Positions 1 through 8,976 of a stretch of DNA of 59,687 nucleotides are shown here, in pieces. This DNA is from Pseudomonadales bacterium (GTDB taxonomy: Bacteria > Pseudomonadota > Gammaproteobacteria > Pseudomonadales > Azotimanducaceae). Position 1 is the first letter of the stretch. Every line of letters begins with the position of its first letter. The notes under the pieces are model-generated. The model had not been told where the DNA came from, made no database searches, and worked only from the letters and a program-made list of their open reading frames with translations. The position numbers and the translations under genes were made by a program. The stretch covers positions 1 to 59,687 of the forward strand of contig JAJEIQ010000008.1 of the NCBI GenBank assembly GCA_022827905.1, read 5' to 3'.

Positions 1-132
1 GGCGGCATGCGCTGGTCCGTCAACGGCGCCAACGCCATCCTCGCGCTGCGGTGCGCCATCCTCAGCAACCGCCTCGACGACTTCTGGGAACGCCGGGCGA
101 CCGAAAAGCGACCCCTCATCTCACAATCCTGA
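1..132 (+). mobile_element. Transposase C-terminal fragment (partial at window edge)
   Basis: An open frame enters from the left edge and stops at TGA 130-132, giving 43 residues that read [18 protein letters not shown], then a stretch ending FWERRA. A motif of the type G-M-R-W-x-V-x-G-A-x-A-(I/V)-L-A-L-R near the C-terminus is typical of several DDE transposases, ISKra4-like ones in particular; that family name is a tentative recall. Only the tail lies in the window, so it cannot be said whether the element is intact. No clear terminal inverted repeat was recognised between this stop and recQ. Confidence 0.5.
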
Positions 133-220
133 CGTGCACCCTGCCGGTGGTCGGTTCGGGACGTTGCGGCGAAACGAAGGTCAGCGTTGCGCTGGCTTCC
201 GCCGGGAACCGGAGACTCCC

Positions 221-226
221 TATAAT
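221..226 (+). promoter_or_regulatory. Candidate -10 box for recQ
   Basis: A perfect TATAAT lies only 6 bases before the likely GTG start of recQ at 233. No convincing -35 hexamer is present at 16-18 bases upstream, and no Shine-Dalgarno sequence precedes the GTG. If the box is used, transcription would begin at or inside the start codon, implying a leaderless message; otherwise the box is chance. Confidence 0.35.
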
Positions 227-232
227 CCGTTC

Positions 233-2062
233 GTGAACGCTAACCTCACCCAAAGTGCCCAAACGCTGCTGCGCAGCGTTTACGGCTACCCGGAGTTTCG
301 TTCCGGACAGCTTGAGATCATCGAGTCCGTTCTCGATGGCCGGGATTCGCTGGTGCTGATGCCGACCGGAGGCGGCAAGTCGCTGTGCTACCAGATTCCG
401 GCGATGCTGCGCGAAGGGGTGGGCATCGTCATTTCGCCGTTGATTGCGCTGATGCAGGACCAAGTGCAGGCGCTGCGGCAGTTTGGGGTGGCGGCGGCGT
501 TCCTCAACTCCAGCGTGCCCTTCCATGAACAGCGGGAGATTGAGGGGGCGCTCAAGCGCGGCGAACTGGACCTCCTGTATCTGGCGCCGGAACGGCTGCT
601 GAGCGGGGAGTCCGGCACCCTTGAGTTGCTGAGCGGCCTTGAAGTGGCCCTCATCGCCATCGACGAGGCGCATTGCGTCTCCCAATGGGGACACGACTTT
701 CGCCAGGATTACCTAGGTCTGCATGTGCTCGGGGAGCACTTCCCAGGGGTGCCGCGCATGGCGCTGACCGCCACCGCCGACGTGCGCACGCGGGGAGAGA
801 TCGTTTCCCGCTTGGCGCTCAACGAGCCCCGGCGCTTCATCAGCGGCTTCGACCGGCCCAACATTTGTTACCTGGTGCAGGTGAAGGGCAGCCCGGGGGT
901 GAATTTGCTGCGGTTTCTCGACGGCCATCGGAACGAGGCGGGCATCGTCTACTGCCTCTCGCGGCGCAAGGTGGAGGAGACGGCGCAGCAGCTGGTGGAG
1001 GCGGGCTTCGATGCGCTGCCCTACCACGCGGGCCTCGCCAGCGACGTGCGCCAGCGGCACCAAAACCGCTTTCAGCGCGACGACGGTGTGGTCATCGTCG
1101 CCACGGTCGCCTTCGGCATGGGCATCGACAAGCCGGACGTGCGCTTCGTGGCCCACACCGATTTGCCGAAGAGCGTGGAGGCCTACTACCAGGAGACCGG
1201 GCGCGCGGGCCGCGATGGGCTGCCCGCCGACGCCTGGATGAGCTACGGCCTGCAGGATGTGGTTCGCCTGCGGCAGATGGCCGACCAATCCGAGGCGGAT
1301 GAGCAGCGCAAGCGCATTGAGCGTTCCCGGCTCGACGCGCTGCTCGGCTGGTGCGAGGTCACCGCTTGCCGACGGGCGGCTCTGTTGTCCTACTTTGGCG
1401 AGGAATACGCCGGGCCGTGCGGCAACTGCGACATCTGCCTCAATCCGCCCGAGACCTGGGACGGCACGGTGGCGGCGCAGAAGTTCCTGTCCTGCGTCCA
1501 TCGCACCGGCGAGCGCTTTGGCGCCGCCCACGTGATCGACGTGCTGCGCGGCAAGGATACGGCCAAGGTGCGCCAGCACCGGCACGAACACCTATCCACC
1601 TACGGCATTGGCACCGATTTCTCCGACCGCCAATGGCGCTCGGTGGCCCGGCAGGTGGTGGTGCGCGGCTTTGCCCGTGTCGAGGCCGAACGTTTTGGCG
1701 CCTTGGTGCTGACTTCCGCGGCTCGGCCCTTGCTGCGTGGTGAGGAGCGTCTTGAACTGCGCGAGGAGGCGCGCATCGAAAGACCTAAGCGCAACGCCAG
1801 CCCGCGTCCTGAGGCCCACGCCGTCAGCGCCGCCGACGAGCCCCTATGGCAGGCGCTGAAAGCGCGACGAATTGAATTGGCTGACCAGGCGGGCGTGCCG
1901 CCCTACGTCATCTTCCACGACGCAACGCTCAAGGAGTTCGTGCGTGCCCGGCCTGACTCCCTGGACGCCATGCTGGCCCTGCACGGTGTCGGCGAAACCA
2001 AGCTCCAGCGCTATGGGGAGGCCATGCTGGAGGTCATCGCTCTGCACCCTAGTGTTGACTAG
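233..2062 (+). CDS. recQ: ATP-dependent DNA helicase RecQ
   Basis: A 3'-5' superfamily 2 helicase that unwinds recombination and stalled-fork intermediates in the RecF pathway. Visible parts in order are Walker A MPTGGGKS (about residues 43-50), the DEAH box in [16 protein letters not shown] (144-147), helicase motifs ending in GRAGRDG, a zinc-binding cluster with four cysteines (about 380-402, ending CGNCDIC), an RQC region and a C-terminal HRDC domain (about 535-605). The GTG at 233 gives 609 residues, the usual length for the family; an earlier GTG at 134 would add 33 residues without any RecQ character. The gene stands alone, downstream of a transposase remnant, and converges on the peptidase gene 36 bases away. 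Confidence 0.95.
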   Translation: MNANLTQSAQTLLRSVYGYPEFRSGQLEIIESVLDGRDSLVLMPTGGGKSLCYQIPAMLREGVGIVISPLIALMQDQVQALRQFGVAAAFLNSSVPFHEQREIEGALKRGELDLLYLAPERLLSGESGTLELLSGLEVALIAIDEAHCVSQWGHDFRQDYLGLHVLGEHFPGVPRMALTATADVRTRGEIVSRLALNEPRRFISGFDRPNICYLVQVKGSPGVNLLRFLDGHRNEAGIVYCLSRRKVEETAQQLVEAGFDALPYHAGLASDVRQRHQNRFQRDDGVVIVATVAFGMGIDKPDVRFVAHTDLPKSVEAYYQETGRAGRDGLPADAWMSYGLQDVVRLRQMADQSEADEQRKRIERSRLDALLGWCEVTACRRAALLSYFGEEYAGPCGNCDICLNPPETWDGTVAAQKFLSCVHRTGERFGAAHVIDVLRGKDTAKVRQHRHEHLSTYGIGTDFSDRQWRSVARQVVVRGFARVEAERFGALVLTSAARPLLRGEERLELREEARIERPKRNASPRPEAHAVSAADEPLWQALKARRIELADQAGVPPYVIFHDATLKEFVRARPDSLDAMLALHGVGETKLQRYGEAMLEVIALHPSVD

Positions 2063-2098
2063 GCCCTAGCGCCGCTTTGGCTGCCTTGGCCGCCATAC

Positions 2099-4258
2099 TC
2101 AGTTCAAACCCCGCCGCTCAAGCAGCGGCTCGATTCTCGGCTCGCGGCCGGCGAAGTTGCGGAACAGCTCCATGGCGTCCTCGCTGCCGCCCCGCGACAG
2201 CACGGTGTCACGGTAGCGCTGGCCGTTTTCGCGGGTCAGGCCGCCGTTTTCGCGAAACCACTTCTCCGTGTCGGCGTCCAGCACTTCACTCCATATGTAG
2301 GCGTAGTATCCAGCCGAGTAGCCGCCCATGATGTGGGAAAAGTAGGGCAGGCGGTAGCGCGGCGGCACGGTGGTCAAGTTAGCACCCGCAGCGGCGAGGG
2401 CCTCGGCTTCAAATGTCAGGATGTCCTCGGGTGCGGGAGCCTCGCCCGGCGGTAGCTGGTGCAGGGCCTGGTCGATGAGCGAGGCCGCTAGGTACTCAGT
2501 GGTCGCATAGCCTTGGTTGAACCGCTCTGCGGCGAGCACCTGGTCGAGCAGGTCCTTCGGCATGGGTTCGCCGGTTTCGTAGTGCTTGGCGTAGTTGGCC
2601 AACACGGTCGGCCAAGTGGCCCACATCTCATTCAACTGGGACGGGTACTCAACGAAATCGCGGGGCACGTTGGTGCCGCCGAAAGTGATGTAGTTCACGT
2701 CCGAGAACAGCCCGTGCAGCGCGTGGCCGAACTCGTGGAAGGCGGTGATGACCTCGGTGAACGTGAGCAGGGTCGGCTCGCCCTCGTTTGGTTCGGGGAT
2801 GTTGAGGTGGTTGGCAACGACCGGCCGCTTGTCGAGCAGGCGGGATTGGGTGACGTAGTGGCTCATCCAAGCGCCGCCGCGCTTCGACTCGCGGGCGTAG
2901 GCGTCGAAGACGAACAGCCCAAGCGTTGCGCCGTCATGGTCGAGGACGTCAAAGACGCGCACGTCCTCATGGTACACCGGCAGGTCGAAGCGCTCATCGA
3001 ATGCGATGCCGTAAACTTGGCTGGCGGCGAAGAACACGCCGTTGAACAGCACGCTGTCCAGTTCCAGATAGGGCTTGAGCTGGGATTCGTCAAAGGCGTA
3101 GCGCTCCCGGCGCAGCTTTTCGGCGTAGAAGTCCCAGTCCCAAGCGGCGAGATCGAAGCCGCCGCCCATGTTGTCCACGATGGTCTGCAGTTCGCTCGCC
3201 TCGCGCCTGGCGTTGGCGACGGCGGCTGGCGTCAGCGATGCCAGCCGCTCGTTCACGGCCTCGACGGTGCCGGCGGTTGCGTCGTCGAGTATATAGCCGG
3301 CGTGGTTGGCGAAACCCAGCAGTTGGGCCCGCCTTGCCCGCAGCTCCGCAGTGCGGCTGACAATCTCGCGGTTGTCGTAGTCGCCGCCCCGGCTGCCGCG
3401 TCCCATCGAGCGCTTCAGCAACCTTTCGCGCAGCCCCCGGTTCTCGAGTTCGGAGAGCAAAGGCTGCTGGGTGGTGTTCAGCAACGGAATGACGAATTTG
3501 CCGTCCAGGCCGCGGGACGCGGCTTCGCTGGCGGCCGCCTCGATTTGCGCCTCGCTTAAGCCCTTCAGCTCCGCTCGGCTCTGGACGACGACGAACGAAT
3601 CATTCACCTCGCTCAGAACGTTCTGGCTGAAGCGGGTCTGCAGTTTAGCCAACTCGGAATTGGTGGCTCGCAAAGACTCCTTTTCCGCTTCGGACAGCTT
3701 GGCGCCGGCGCGCACGAAAGCGCGATGGGTTTCCTCCACCAAGCGCAGCGATTCAGGCCCGATTTCGAGTGCGCCTCGAGCCGCGTAGACGGCTTGGATG
3801 CGCCCGAACAGCGGGGCGTTGAGGAAAATGCGGTCCCGGTGCTCGGCTAGCTTGGGCGCGACTTGGGCTTCTATCTCAATGAGCGCGTCGTTGGTGTGCG
3901 CCGAGGCCAGTCCGAAAAACACGCTGGCCACGCGATTGAGCGTTTGTCCGGCCAATTCGAGCTGCACCAGCGTGTTCTCGAAGGTCGGTGCCTCCGCCTG
4001 GGCGGTGATGTTGTCGATTTCGGCTAGATGCTCCGCCATGCCGACCTCGAAGGCGGGCAGGAAATGCGCCGGTTCGATGCCGTCGAATGGCGGATACTCG
4101 AGGTGCAGGGGACTCGGCGTGAGCAGTGGGTTCGATTCGGGCATTTTGGCGGCTGGGGCTTCCTTGAGGTCGGTGGGGTTGGAGGAGTTTGGGGAACAGG
4201 CGGCGAGCGCTGCGGCCAGCAGGCCGGCCGACAGTGCGCAAGTGGGTGATCGAAGCAT
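2099..4258 (-). CDS. M3-family metallopeptidase, Dcp/OpdA-like lipoprotein
   Basis: A zinc oligopeptidase of the thimet family. The catalytic HExxH is HEFGH at about residues 507-511 (TAFHEFGHALHG), followed by the conserved downstream region with FVEYPSQ and the C-terminal SHIMGGYSAGYYAY block seen in peptidyl-dipeptidase Dcp. The chosen ATG gives 719 residues beginning MLRSPTCALSAG, with a lipobox LAAC at about residue 21, so the enzyme is probably anchored in the cell envelope, while E. coli Dcp and OpdA lack such a signal. Another in-frame ATG lies 4 codons upstream (4270). It is divergent from the efflux adaptor gene, the starts being about 160 bases apart. Dcp rather than OpdA is inferred from overall motif spacing and is not certain. 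Confidence 0.88.
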   Translation of the reverse strand: MLRSPTCALSAGLLAAALAACSPNSSNPTDLKEAPAAKMPESNPLLTPSPLHLEYPPFDGIEPAHFLPAFEVGMAEHLAEIDNITAQAEAPTFENTLVQLELAGQTLNRVASVFFGLASAHTNDALIEIEAQVAPKLAEHRDRIFLNAPLFGRIQAVYAARGALEIGPESLRLVEETHRAFVRAGAKLSEAEKESLRATNSELAKLQTRFSQNVLSEVNDSFVVVQSRAELKGLSEAQIEAAASEAASRGLDGKFVIPLLNTTQQPLLSELENRGLRERLLKRSMGRGSRGGDYDNREIVSRTAELRARRAQLLGFANHAGYILDDATAGTVEAVNERLASLTPAAVANARREASELQTIVDNMGGGFDLAAWDWDFYAEKLRRERYAFDESQLKPYLELDSVLFNGVFFAASQVYGIAFDERFDLPVYHEDVRVFDVLDHDGATLGLFVFDAYARESKRGGAWMSHYVTQSRLLDKRPVVANHLNIPEPNEGEPTLLTFTEVITAFHEFGHALHGLFSDVNYITFGGTNVPRDFVEYPSQLNEMWATWPTVLANYAKHYETGEPMPKDLLDQVLAAERFNQGYATTEYLAASLIDQALHQLPPGEAPAPEDILTFEAEALAAAGANLTTVPPRYRLPYFSHIMGGYSAGYYAYIWSEVLDADTEKWFRENGGLTRENGQRYRDTVLSRGGSEDAMELFRNFAGREPRIEPLLERRGLN

Positions 4259-4415
4259 GGTAGCGGGCATCTTACTTGAGATCCGCAAGTCGGCGTACCC
4301 GCACATGTTGGCTGCACGTGTTGGCTCAAAGATCCAGAAGTCGTGCGCGCCTAAGGCGGGGCGGGTCAATTCTGTTAGACTCGCCGCCAGCTTAAGCCTT
4401 GCAAGACCCTTGCTG

Positions 4416-5669
4416 ATGGAGCCGCAGTCGGATCAGAAATCGCTGTTGAACCAACTGCGCATCGACCGCTCGGAGCCGTCGTCTTCCGCCGCCAAACCCT
4501 TCAAGTGGTTCGTGCTGATCGCCTTGGTGGGCGGCGTCGCTTTTGCCCTTTGGTTTCTCCCCTTTCCAGAGGACGCGCCGCTGTCGCCGGTTCCCACGGC
4601 GCTGGCCGAGGCGATCGCGCCCCAAGGTTCGGATGCCAGCGTGCTCGACGCCACCGGCTACGTCGTGGCGCGGCGGCAGGCGACGGTGTCCAGCAAGACC
4701 ACCGGCAAGGTGCTCGAGGTGCTGATCGAGGAGGGGGTCCAGGTCGAAGCGGGCCAGTTGCTGGCCCGCCTCGATGACAGCGTGCCCAAAGCGCAACTCG
4801 AGCTGGCCGCCTCGCAGTTGGAATCGGCCCGGCGCAGCTTGCTGGAGATTGAAGCCCAGCTTAAGCAGGGCCAACTCGATCTGGCCCGAAGCCAAGGGCT
4901 GGCCGAGCGGGAACTGGTGAGCCAAGCGGACCTTGACCGCCATCGCTTGGCCGTTGAGGAGATGACTGCTCGCCTCGACCGCATGCGCCAGGACGCCGTG
5001 GTGGCGGAGCGGGCCTTGGCGGTGCAGCGGCAAATCGTTGAGGACATGCAGATTCGGGCGCCCTTCGCTGGCGTGGTCATCGCCAAGGCGGCGCAGCCGG
5101 GCGAAATGATCTCGCCGGTGTCCGCCGGCGGCGGCTACACGCGCACCGGCATTTGCACCATCGTGGACATGGATTCCCTTGAAGTGGAGGTGGATGTCAA
5201 CGAGGCCTACATCAACCGGGTCTATCCCGGCCAACCGGTCAGCATCACCCTCAACGCCTACCCTGAGGACGCCTACGCGGCGGCCGTGATCGCCATCATT
5301 CCCGCCGCCGAGCGCAGCAAGGCCACCGTGCGGGTGCGGGTGGGCTTCAACGAGCGCGACGGGCGGGTGCTGCCGGACATGGGCGTTCGGGTCGCGTTTC
5401 TGGAGACCGGGGCCGATGCGGTCGAGGCGCCGGTTGAGACGGGCGTGCTGGTGCCCAAGGAAGCGGTGGTCCGCGAGGGTGCAAGCAGCTATGTGCTGGT
5501 GGTGGCGGACGATGCGGCGCAACGTCGCCTCATCGAGGTGGACGGGGGTCGGGGCGCCAAGGTGCGGGTCGTCGCCGGCTTGGATGCCGGCGAACGGGTG
5601 GTGGCCCGCCCCGACGAGAATTTGTTGGCGAGCTTGGCCTCCGCTGGCCGTGTCTCGTTGCCGCAGTAG
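4416..5669 (+). CDS. Periplasmic adaptor (HlyD/RND-MFP family) of an ABC efflux system
   Basis: A membrane-fusion adaptor of 417 residues linking an inner-membrane transporter to the outer side of the envelope. A single N-terminal membrane segment (about 31-50, WFVLIALVGGVAFALWF) is followed by a biotinyl-lipoyl-like half motif (VVARRQATVSSKTTGKV, then a long alpha-helical hairpin rich in L, A, Q and R around 120-205), the second lipoyl half (IRAPFAGVVIAKAAQPGEMI), and beta-barrel and membrane-proximal regions. ATG 4416 was picked because it starts a hydrophilic tail just before the membrane anchor; TTG 4410 is an alternative. The next gene is the ABC ATPase 28 bases on, followed by two permeases, so this is a MacA/DevB-type part of one export operon. 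Substrate unknown. Confidence 0.87.
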   Translation: MEPQSDQKSLLNQLRIDRSEPSSSAAKPFKWFVLIALVGGVAFALWFLPFPEDAPLSPVPTALAEAIAPQGSDASVLDATGYVVARRQATVSSKTTGKVLEVLIEEGVQVEAGQLLARLDDSVPKAQLELAASQLESARRSLLEIEAQLKQGQLDLARSQGLAERELVSQADLDRHRLAVEEMTARLDRMRQDAVVAERALAVQRQIVEDMQIRAPFAGVVIAKAAQPGEMISPVSAGGGYTRTGICTIVDMDSLEVEVDVNEAYINRVYPGQPVSITLNAYPEDAYAAAVIAIIPAAERSKATVRVRVGFNERDGRVLPDMGVRVAFLETGADAVEAPVETGVLVPKEAVVREGASSYVLVVADDAAQRRLIEVDGGRGAKVRVVAGLDAGERVVARPDENLLASLASAGRVSLPQ

Positions 5670-5697
5670 CGGTTAAAGAACCTGAAAGGAGCATTGC

Positions 5698-6378
5698 ATG
5701 GCGGTGGTGAGTTGCAAGGGCGTTGAGAAGACCTTCATCAAGGGCAAGGAATCGGTGGAGGTGCTGGCGGGCATCAACTTGGAAATCGAGGAGGGCGACT
5801 TCCTCGCCCTCATGGGGCCTTCCGGGTCGGGCAAGACCACGCTGCTCAACCTGATCGGCGGGCTGGATCATCCGAGCGCCGGATCGGTGGTCGTGGGTGG
5901 CCAGCCCTTGGCCGAGATGTCCGCCAAGCAGTTGGCCAAGTGGCGTTCCGCCAATGTCGGCTTCATCTTCCAGTTCTACAATCTGCTGCCGGTGCTGAGC
6001 GCTCAGCGCAATGTGGAGCTGCCGCTGCTGTTGACCTCCCTGTCGAGCAAGCAGCGCCAAGCCAACGCCGCCGCGGCGCTGCAGATCGTCGGCCTGGCCG
6101 ACCGGGCCAAGCACAAGCCGGGGGAGCTGTCCGGCGGCCAGCAGCAACGGGTGGCCATCGCCCGGGCCATTGTCGCCGACCCGGGGTTGTTGGTGTGCGA
6201 CGAGCCGACCGGGGACCTGGACCGGGAGACGGCGGACGAAATCCTTAAGCTGCTGGAAACGCTGAACGGCGAATATGGCAAGACCATCATCATGGTCACC
6301 CACGACCCCAAGGCCGCCGAGCACGCCGCCCAGGTGCTGCGCATGGACAAGGGCCTGCTGGTGGAGGATGCAGCATGA
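5698..6378 (+). CDS. ABC transporter ATP-binding protein (MacB/LolD type)
   Basis: A stand-alone nucleotide-binding domain of 226 residues that powers the two following permeases. Walker A is GPSGSGKTT (about 40-48), the Q-loop region reads FIFQFYNLLPVLSA, the signature is LSGGQQQRVAIARA (from 144), and Walker B with the catalytic glutamate is LLVCDEPTGDLD (D168, E169), with an H-loop in MVTHDPKAAEHA. The sequence belongs to the lipoprotein/macrolide export class of type VII ABC systems. An AAAGGAG ribosome site lies just before the ATG. Its 3' end overlaps the next start by 4 bases (ATGA), so translation of the permease is probably coupled. Confidence 0.94.
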   Translation: MAVVSCKGVEKTFIKGKESVEVLAGINLEIEEGDFLALMGPSGSGKTTLLNLIGGLDHPSAGSVVVGGQPLAEMSAKQLAKWRSANVGFIFQFYNLLPVLSAQRNVELPLLLTSLSSKQRQANAAAALQIVGLADRAKHKPGELSGGQQQRVAIARAIVADPGLLVCDEPTGDLDRETADEILKLLETLNGEYGKTIIMVTHDPKAAEHAAQVLRMDKGLLVEDAA

Positions 6379-7538
6379 GCCGCCTCGGCTTCATGTGGGC
6401 GAACCTGTTCCGCCGTCCGGTGCGCACTTGGCTGACCTTGGTGTCGGTGATGATCGCCTTCCTGCTGTTCGTCTTGCTGCGCACGGTCTCCCACTCCTTC
6501 TCGGAAGGCGGCGGCTTCGGCGAGCCCGGCATCGATCGATTGATGGTCTCGCCGAAGTATTCGATCATCGACCCGCTGCCGATCAGCGCCCTGCAGCAGA
6601 TCGCCGGGGTGGACGGCGTGCTGGCCGTCACCCACGGCGACTGGTTTGGCGGCGTTTACCAAGACCGGGCCAATTTCTTTCCCAAGTACCCGGTGGAGCC
6701 CATCCCGCACTTCGACATGTACTCGGAGTACCTCATCGACCCGCAGCAGTTGGAAGCCTTTGCCAACACCCGGACCGGCGCCGTGGCGCCGGCAGCGATG
6801 GCGGCGAAGTACGGCTGGACGGTGGGGGACAAGATACCGATCGAGGGCGACATCTACGCCAAGAAGGACGGCAGCCGCAATTGGGAGTTCGACTTGGTCG
6901 GCACCTACACCGCCCCGGAGGACATGCAGCAGCCCGCCGTGTTCCTGTTTAACCACGCCTACTTCGACGAGGCGAGGGGCTTCGGCGAAGGCACCGTCGG
7001 CTGGTTTACCGTGCGCATCGCCGACACCGAGCGGGCGGCGGAGGTTGCCAATGCCATCGATGCGCTGTTCACCAACTCCCTCAATCCCACCCGCACCATC
7101 ACCGAAGCGGAGCAGGCGCGGCAATTCATGTCGCAGATCGGCGACATCGAGCTGATGATGACCGGCATTCTTGCCGCGGTCTTCTTCACCATCCTGCTAT
7201 TGACCGGCAACACCATGGCCCAGGCGTTGCGCGAGCGGGTGCCGGAGTTGGCGGTCCTGAAGACGATTGGCTTCTCCGATGGGGCGGTGGCGGCGCTGGT
7301 GCTTGGCGAAGCGCTGCTGCTTTGCGCGGTGGGGGCGCTCTTAGGTACCGTTCTGGCATTGGGTGCCGCCGCCGTCATTGGACCGGGGATCGAGGAGGCG
7401 ATCGGGGTGTTCGAGGTCAGCGGCGCCACTGCGGCCAGCGCCTTGGGCGTGTCCGCGCTGTTGGGGTTGGTGGTGGGCGCTGTGCCCGCGCTGACCGCGC
7501 GGCGCTTGAGCATCGTTGACGCGCTGCGGGAGCGATAG
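6375..7538 (+). CDS. ABC transporter permease, FtsX/MacB type (first)
   Basis: A 387-residue inner-membrane permease with one N-terminal membrane helix (about 13-35, WLTLVSVMIAFLLFVLLRTV), a large periplasmic MacB-like core domain (about 45-250), and three C-terminal helices (ILAAVFFTILLLTGNTMAQ, then AVAALVLGEALLLCAVGALLG, then the last helix before position 380). This is the standard topology of FtsX-domain permeases that act mechanically with an adaptor, not through a membrane pore. It starts in a 4-base overlap with the ATPase and ends 6 bases before a second permease of identical length, so the pair very likely forms a heterodimer. Confidence 0.9.
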   Translation: MSRLGFMWANLFRRPVRTWLTLVSVMIAFLLFVLLRTVSHSFSEGGGFGEPGIDRLMVSPKYSIIDPLPISALQQIAGVDGVLAVTHGDWFGGVYQDRANFFPKYPVEPIPHFDMYSEYLIDPQQLEAFANTRTGAVAPAAMAAKYGWTVGDKIPIEGDIYAKKDGSRNWEFDLVGTYTAPEDMQQPAVFLFNHAYFDEARGFGEGTVGWFTVRIADTERAAEVANAIDALFTNSLNPTRTITEAEQARQFMSQIGDIELMMTGILAAVFFTILLLTGNTMAQALRERVPELAVLKTIGFSDGAVAALVLGEALLLCAVGALLGTVLALGAAAVIGPGIEEAIGVFEVSGATAASALGVSALLGLVVGAVPALTARRLSIVDALRER

Positions 7539-7544
7539 CGTCTA

Positions 7545-8708
7545 ATGTTGTCGCAAATCCTTGCCGTCACGCTGATGAACGTTCGCAACCTGCCGTCCCG
7601 GCTCGGCAGTTCGTCGGTGATCGTGGTTGGCATCGGCGGCGTGGTGGCGGTCTTGGTGACCTTGCTGGCCATGGCGGGCGGATTTTCAGCGGCGTTGGAG
7701 CGGGGCGGTTCGCCCGATCGGGCGCTGGTGCTGCGCGGCGGATCGGACAGCGAGATGTCCGGGGCGGTGGAGCCGGACGCAGTGCGCATCGTCTCCACCA
7801 TGCCGGAAGTGGCTGACTACAGCCCGGAAATGTACACGGTGGCGGACGTGCCCAAGCGCTCCACGGGCCAGCCCGCCAATCTGATCATCCGCGGCGTCGA
7901 GCAGGCGGCCTTCCGGGTTCGGCCGGAAGTGGAGATCGTCGAGGGTCGCTCGTTCGAGCCGGGCAAGCGCGAAGCCATCGCCGGCTTAGGTGCCTCGGCG
8001 GAGTTCACGGGCATCGACTTGGGCGCCAAGGTGGCGCTTCGGGACAGCGATTGGACCATCGTCGGTCTCTTCAAGGCCAACGGCTCCGCCTATGAATCCG
8101 AATTGTGGGCGGATTTGCCGGTGGCTCAGTCCACCTTCCGCCGGGGCGCCACCGTGCAGTCGGTCCGGGTGCGCTTGACGGCGCCCGAGGTCTTCGACGC
8201 CTTCGCGGCGCGCATCGAGGGGGATCGGCGGCTGGACCTCGAGGCGCACTCGGAGGAGGCCTTCTATCAGCGGCAGTCCGAGTCCTTGAGCACGCTGATC
8301 ACCACGTTCGGCTACACGGTGGCCGTCATCATGGCCTTCGGCGCCTTCTTCGCGGCGTTGAACACCATGTACACCGCAGTCTCCACCCGCACCGTGGAGA
8401 TCGCCACCCTGCGGGCACTCGGCTTCGGCGGCGTGGCGGTGATGGTGTCGGTGTTGATTGAAGCCCTGGGGCTGGCCTTGCTGGGCGGCTTGCTCGGCGG
8501 CGCCATCGCCTACCTTGGCTTCAACGGCTTCACCGTGGCCACCCTCAACCAAGCCTCCTTTTCACAGATCGCCTTCGACTTTGCCGTGACGGGCGAACTG
8601 CTGGCGCTGGGTTTGGTCTGGGCGCTCACGCTCGGCTTCGTCGGCGGCCTGTTCCCGGCCGCCCGCGCGGTCCGCCTGCCGATCACTTCCGCCCTGCGGG
8701 GGGAATAG
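7545..8708 (+). CDS. ABC transporter permease, FtsX/MacB type (second)
   Basis: A second 387-residue permease with the same four-helix layout: N-terminal helix around residues 20-45 (SSVIVVGIGGVVAVLVTLLA), a periplasmic core, then three C-terminal helices from FGYTVAVIMAFGAFFAALN onward and a closing GLFPAARAVRLPITSALRG, the usual FtsX-domain end. It is the last gene of the four-gene efflux set (adaptor, ATPase, permease, permease). No outer-membrane channel gene is adjacent, so a shared TolC-like protein would be needed if the substrate leaves the cell. It converges on the selenoprotein gene with only 2 bases between stop codons. Confidence 0.9.
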   Translation: MLSQILAVTLMNVRNLPSRLGSSSVIVVGIGGVVAVLVTLLAMAGGFSAALERGGSPDRALVLRGGSDSEMSGAVEPDAVRIVSTMPEVADYSPEMYTVADVPKRSTGQPANLIIRGVEQAAFRVRPEVEIVEGRSFEPGKREAIAGLGASAEFTGIDLGAKVALRDSDWTIVGLFKANGSAYESELWADLPVAQSTFRRGATVQSVRVRLTAPEVFDAFAARIEGDRRLDLEAHSEEAFYQRQSESLSTLITTFGYTVAVIMAFGAFFAALNTMYTAVSTRTVEIATLRALGFGGVAVMVSVLIEALGLALLGGLLGGAIAYLGFNGFTVATLNQASFSQIAFDFAVTGELLALGLVWALTLGFVGGLFPAARAVRLPITSALRGE

Positions 8709-8710
8709 CG

Positions 8711-8938
8711 CTAGGCGCCGAGGCCCTTGATGGCCGTCACCAGCTTGTCCTCATCCGGAAACTGGCCGGCGGATTGCTTGGAATGGAGCAGTGCGCCATC
8801 CACCACGACGTCGAACACGCCGCCGCCACCCTCGACAAGACGGGACGAGACGCCGAACTCGGCCTCCAATCGAGCAGCCAAACTGACCGCTTGCGGCTTG
8901 TAGTTTCAGACGCCGCAGTAGGTGATCGAGATGTCCAT
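8711..8938 (-). CDS. SelW-like selenoprotein (SelT/SelW/SelH, Rdx family), Sec11 encoded by UGA
   Basis: A small thioredoxin-fold-like redox protein of 75 residues if the in-frame TGA at complement 8906-8908 is read as selenocysteine. The start reads MDISITYCGV, then U, then NYKPQA, giving a C-x-x-U redox centre (C8, U11) placed after the first beta strand exactly as in the Rdx family (compare the YCGxU.YK pattern of SelW). After the UGA the frame stays open to TAG at 8711-8713 with typical family features (a central VEGGGGVFDVVVDG and a C-terminal FPDEDKLVTAIKGLGA). A GGAGG lies 7 bases before the ATG. A candidate SECIS hairpin follows the UGA. The gene lies 38 bases downstream of a flavodoxin-like gene in the same direction, which may be its electron partner (inference). 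A plain reading frame search would miss this gene or treat it as broken. Confidence 0.88.
8874..8890 (-). promoter_or_regulatory. Candidate bacterial SECIS element (upper stem-loop)
   Basis: In the mRNA, 15 bases after the UGA, GCGGUC (8890-8885) can pair with GGCUGC (8879-8874) through six pairs, two of them G-U, closing a five-base loop AGUUU. The loop begins 21 bases after the UGA and has G as its second base. Bacterial SECIS elements are known for a small upper stem, a G among the first two loop bases and a 16-37 base distance from the UGA; this hairpin meets all three. Folding was done by eye. Confidence 0.6.
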
Positions 8939-8976
8939 GCGGTTGCCTCCTTCGTTAAGTGCTGGGGCCTTGCGGA

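Noticed and set aside
2513-3559. Long open frame opposite the M3 peptidase
   Set aside because: It is the antisense of the peptidase in high-GC DNA; it lacks any recognisable motif.
8906-8908. In-frame TGA read as a nonsense mutation (pseudogene)
   Set aside because: The TGA falls exactly at the redox position C-x-x-U, the frame beyond it is intact and family-like, and a SECIS-like hairpin follows.
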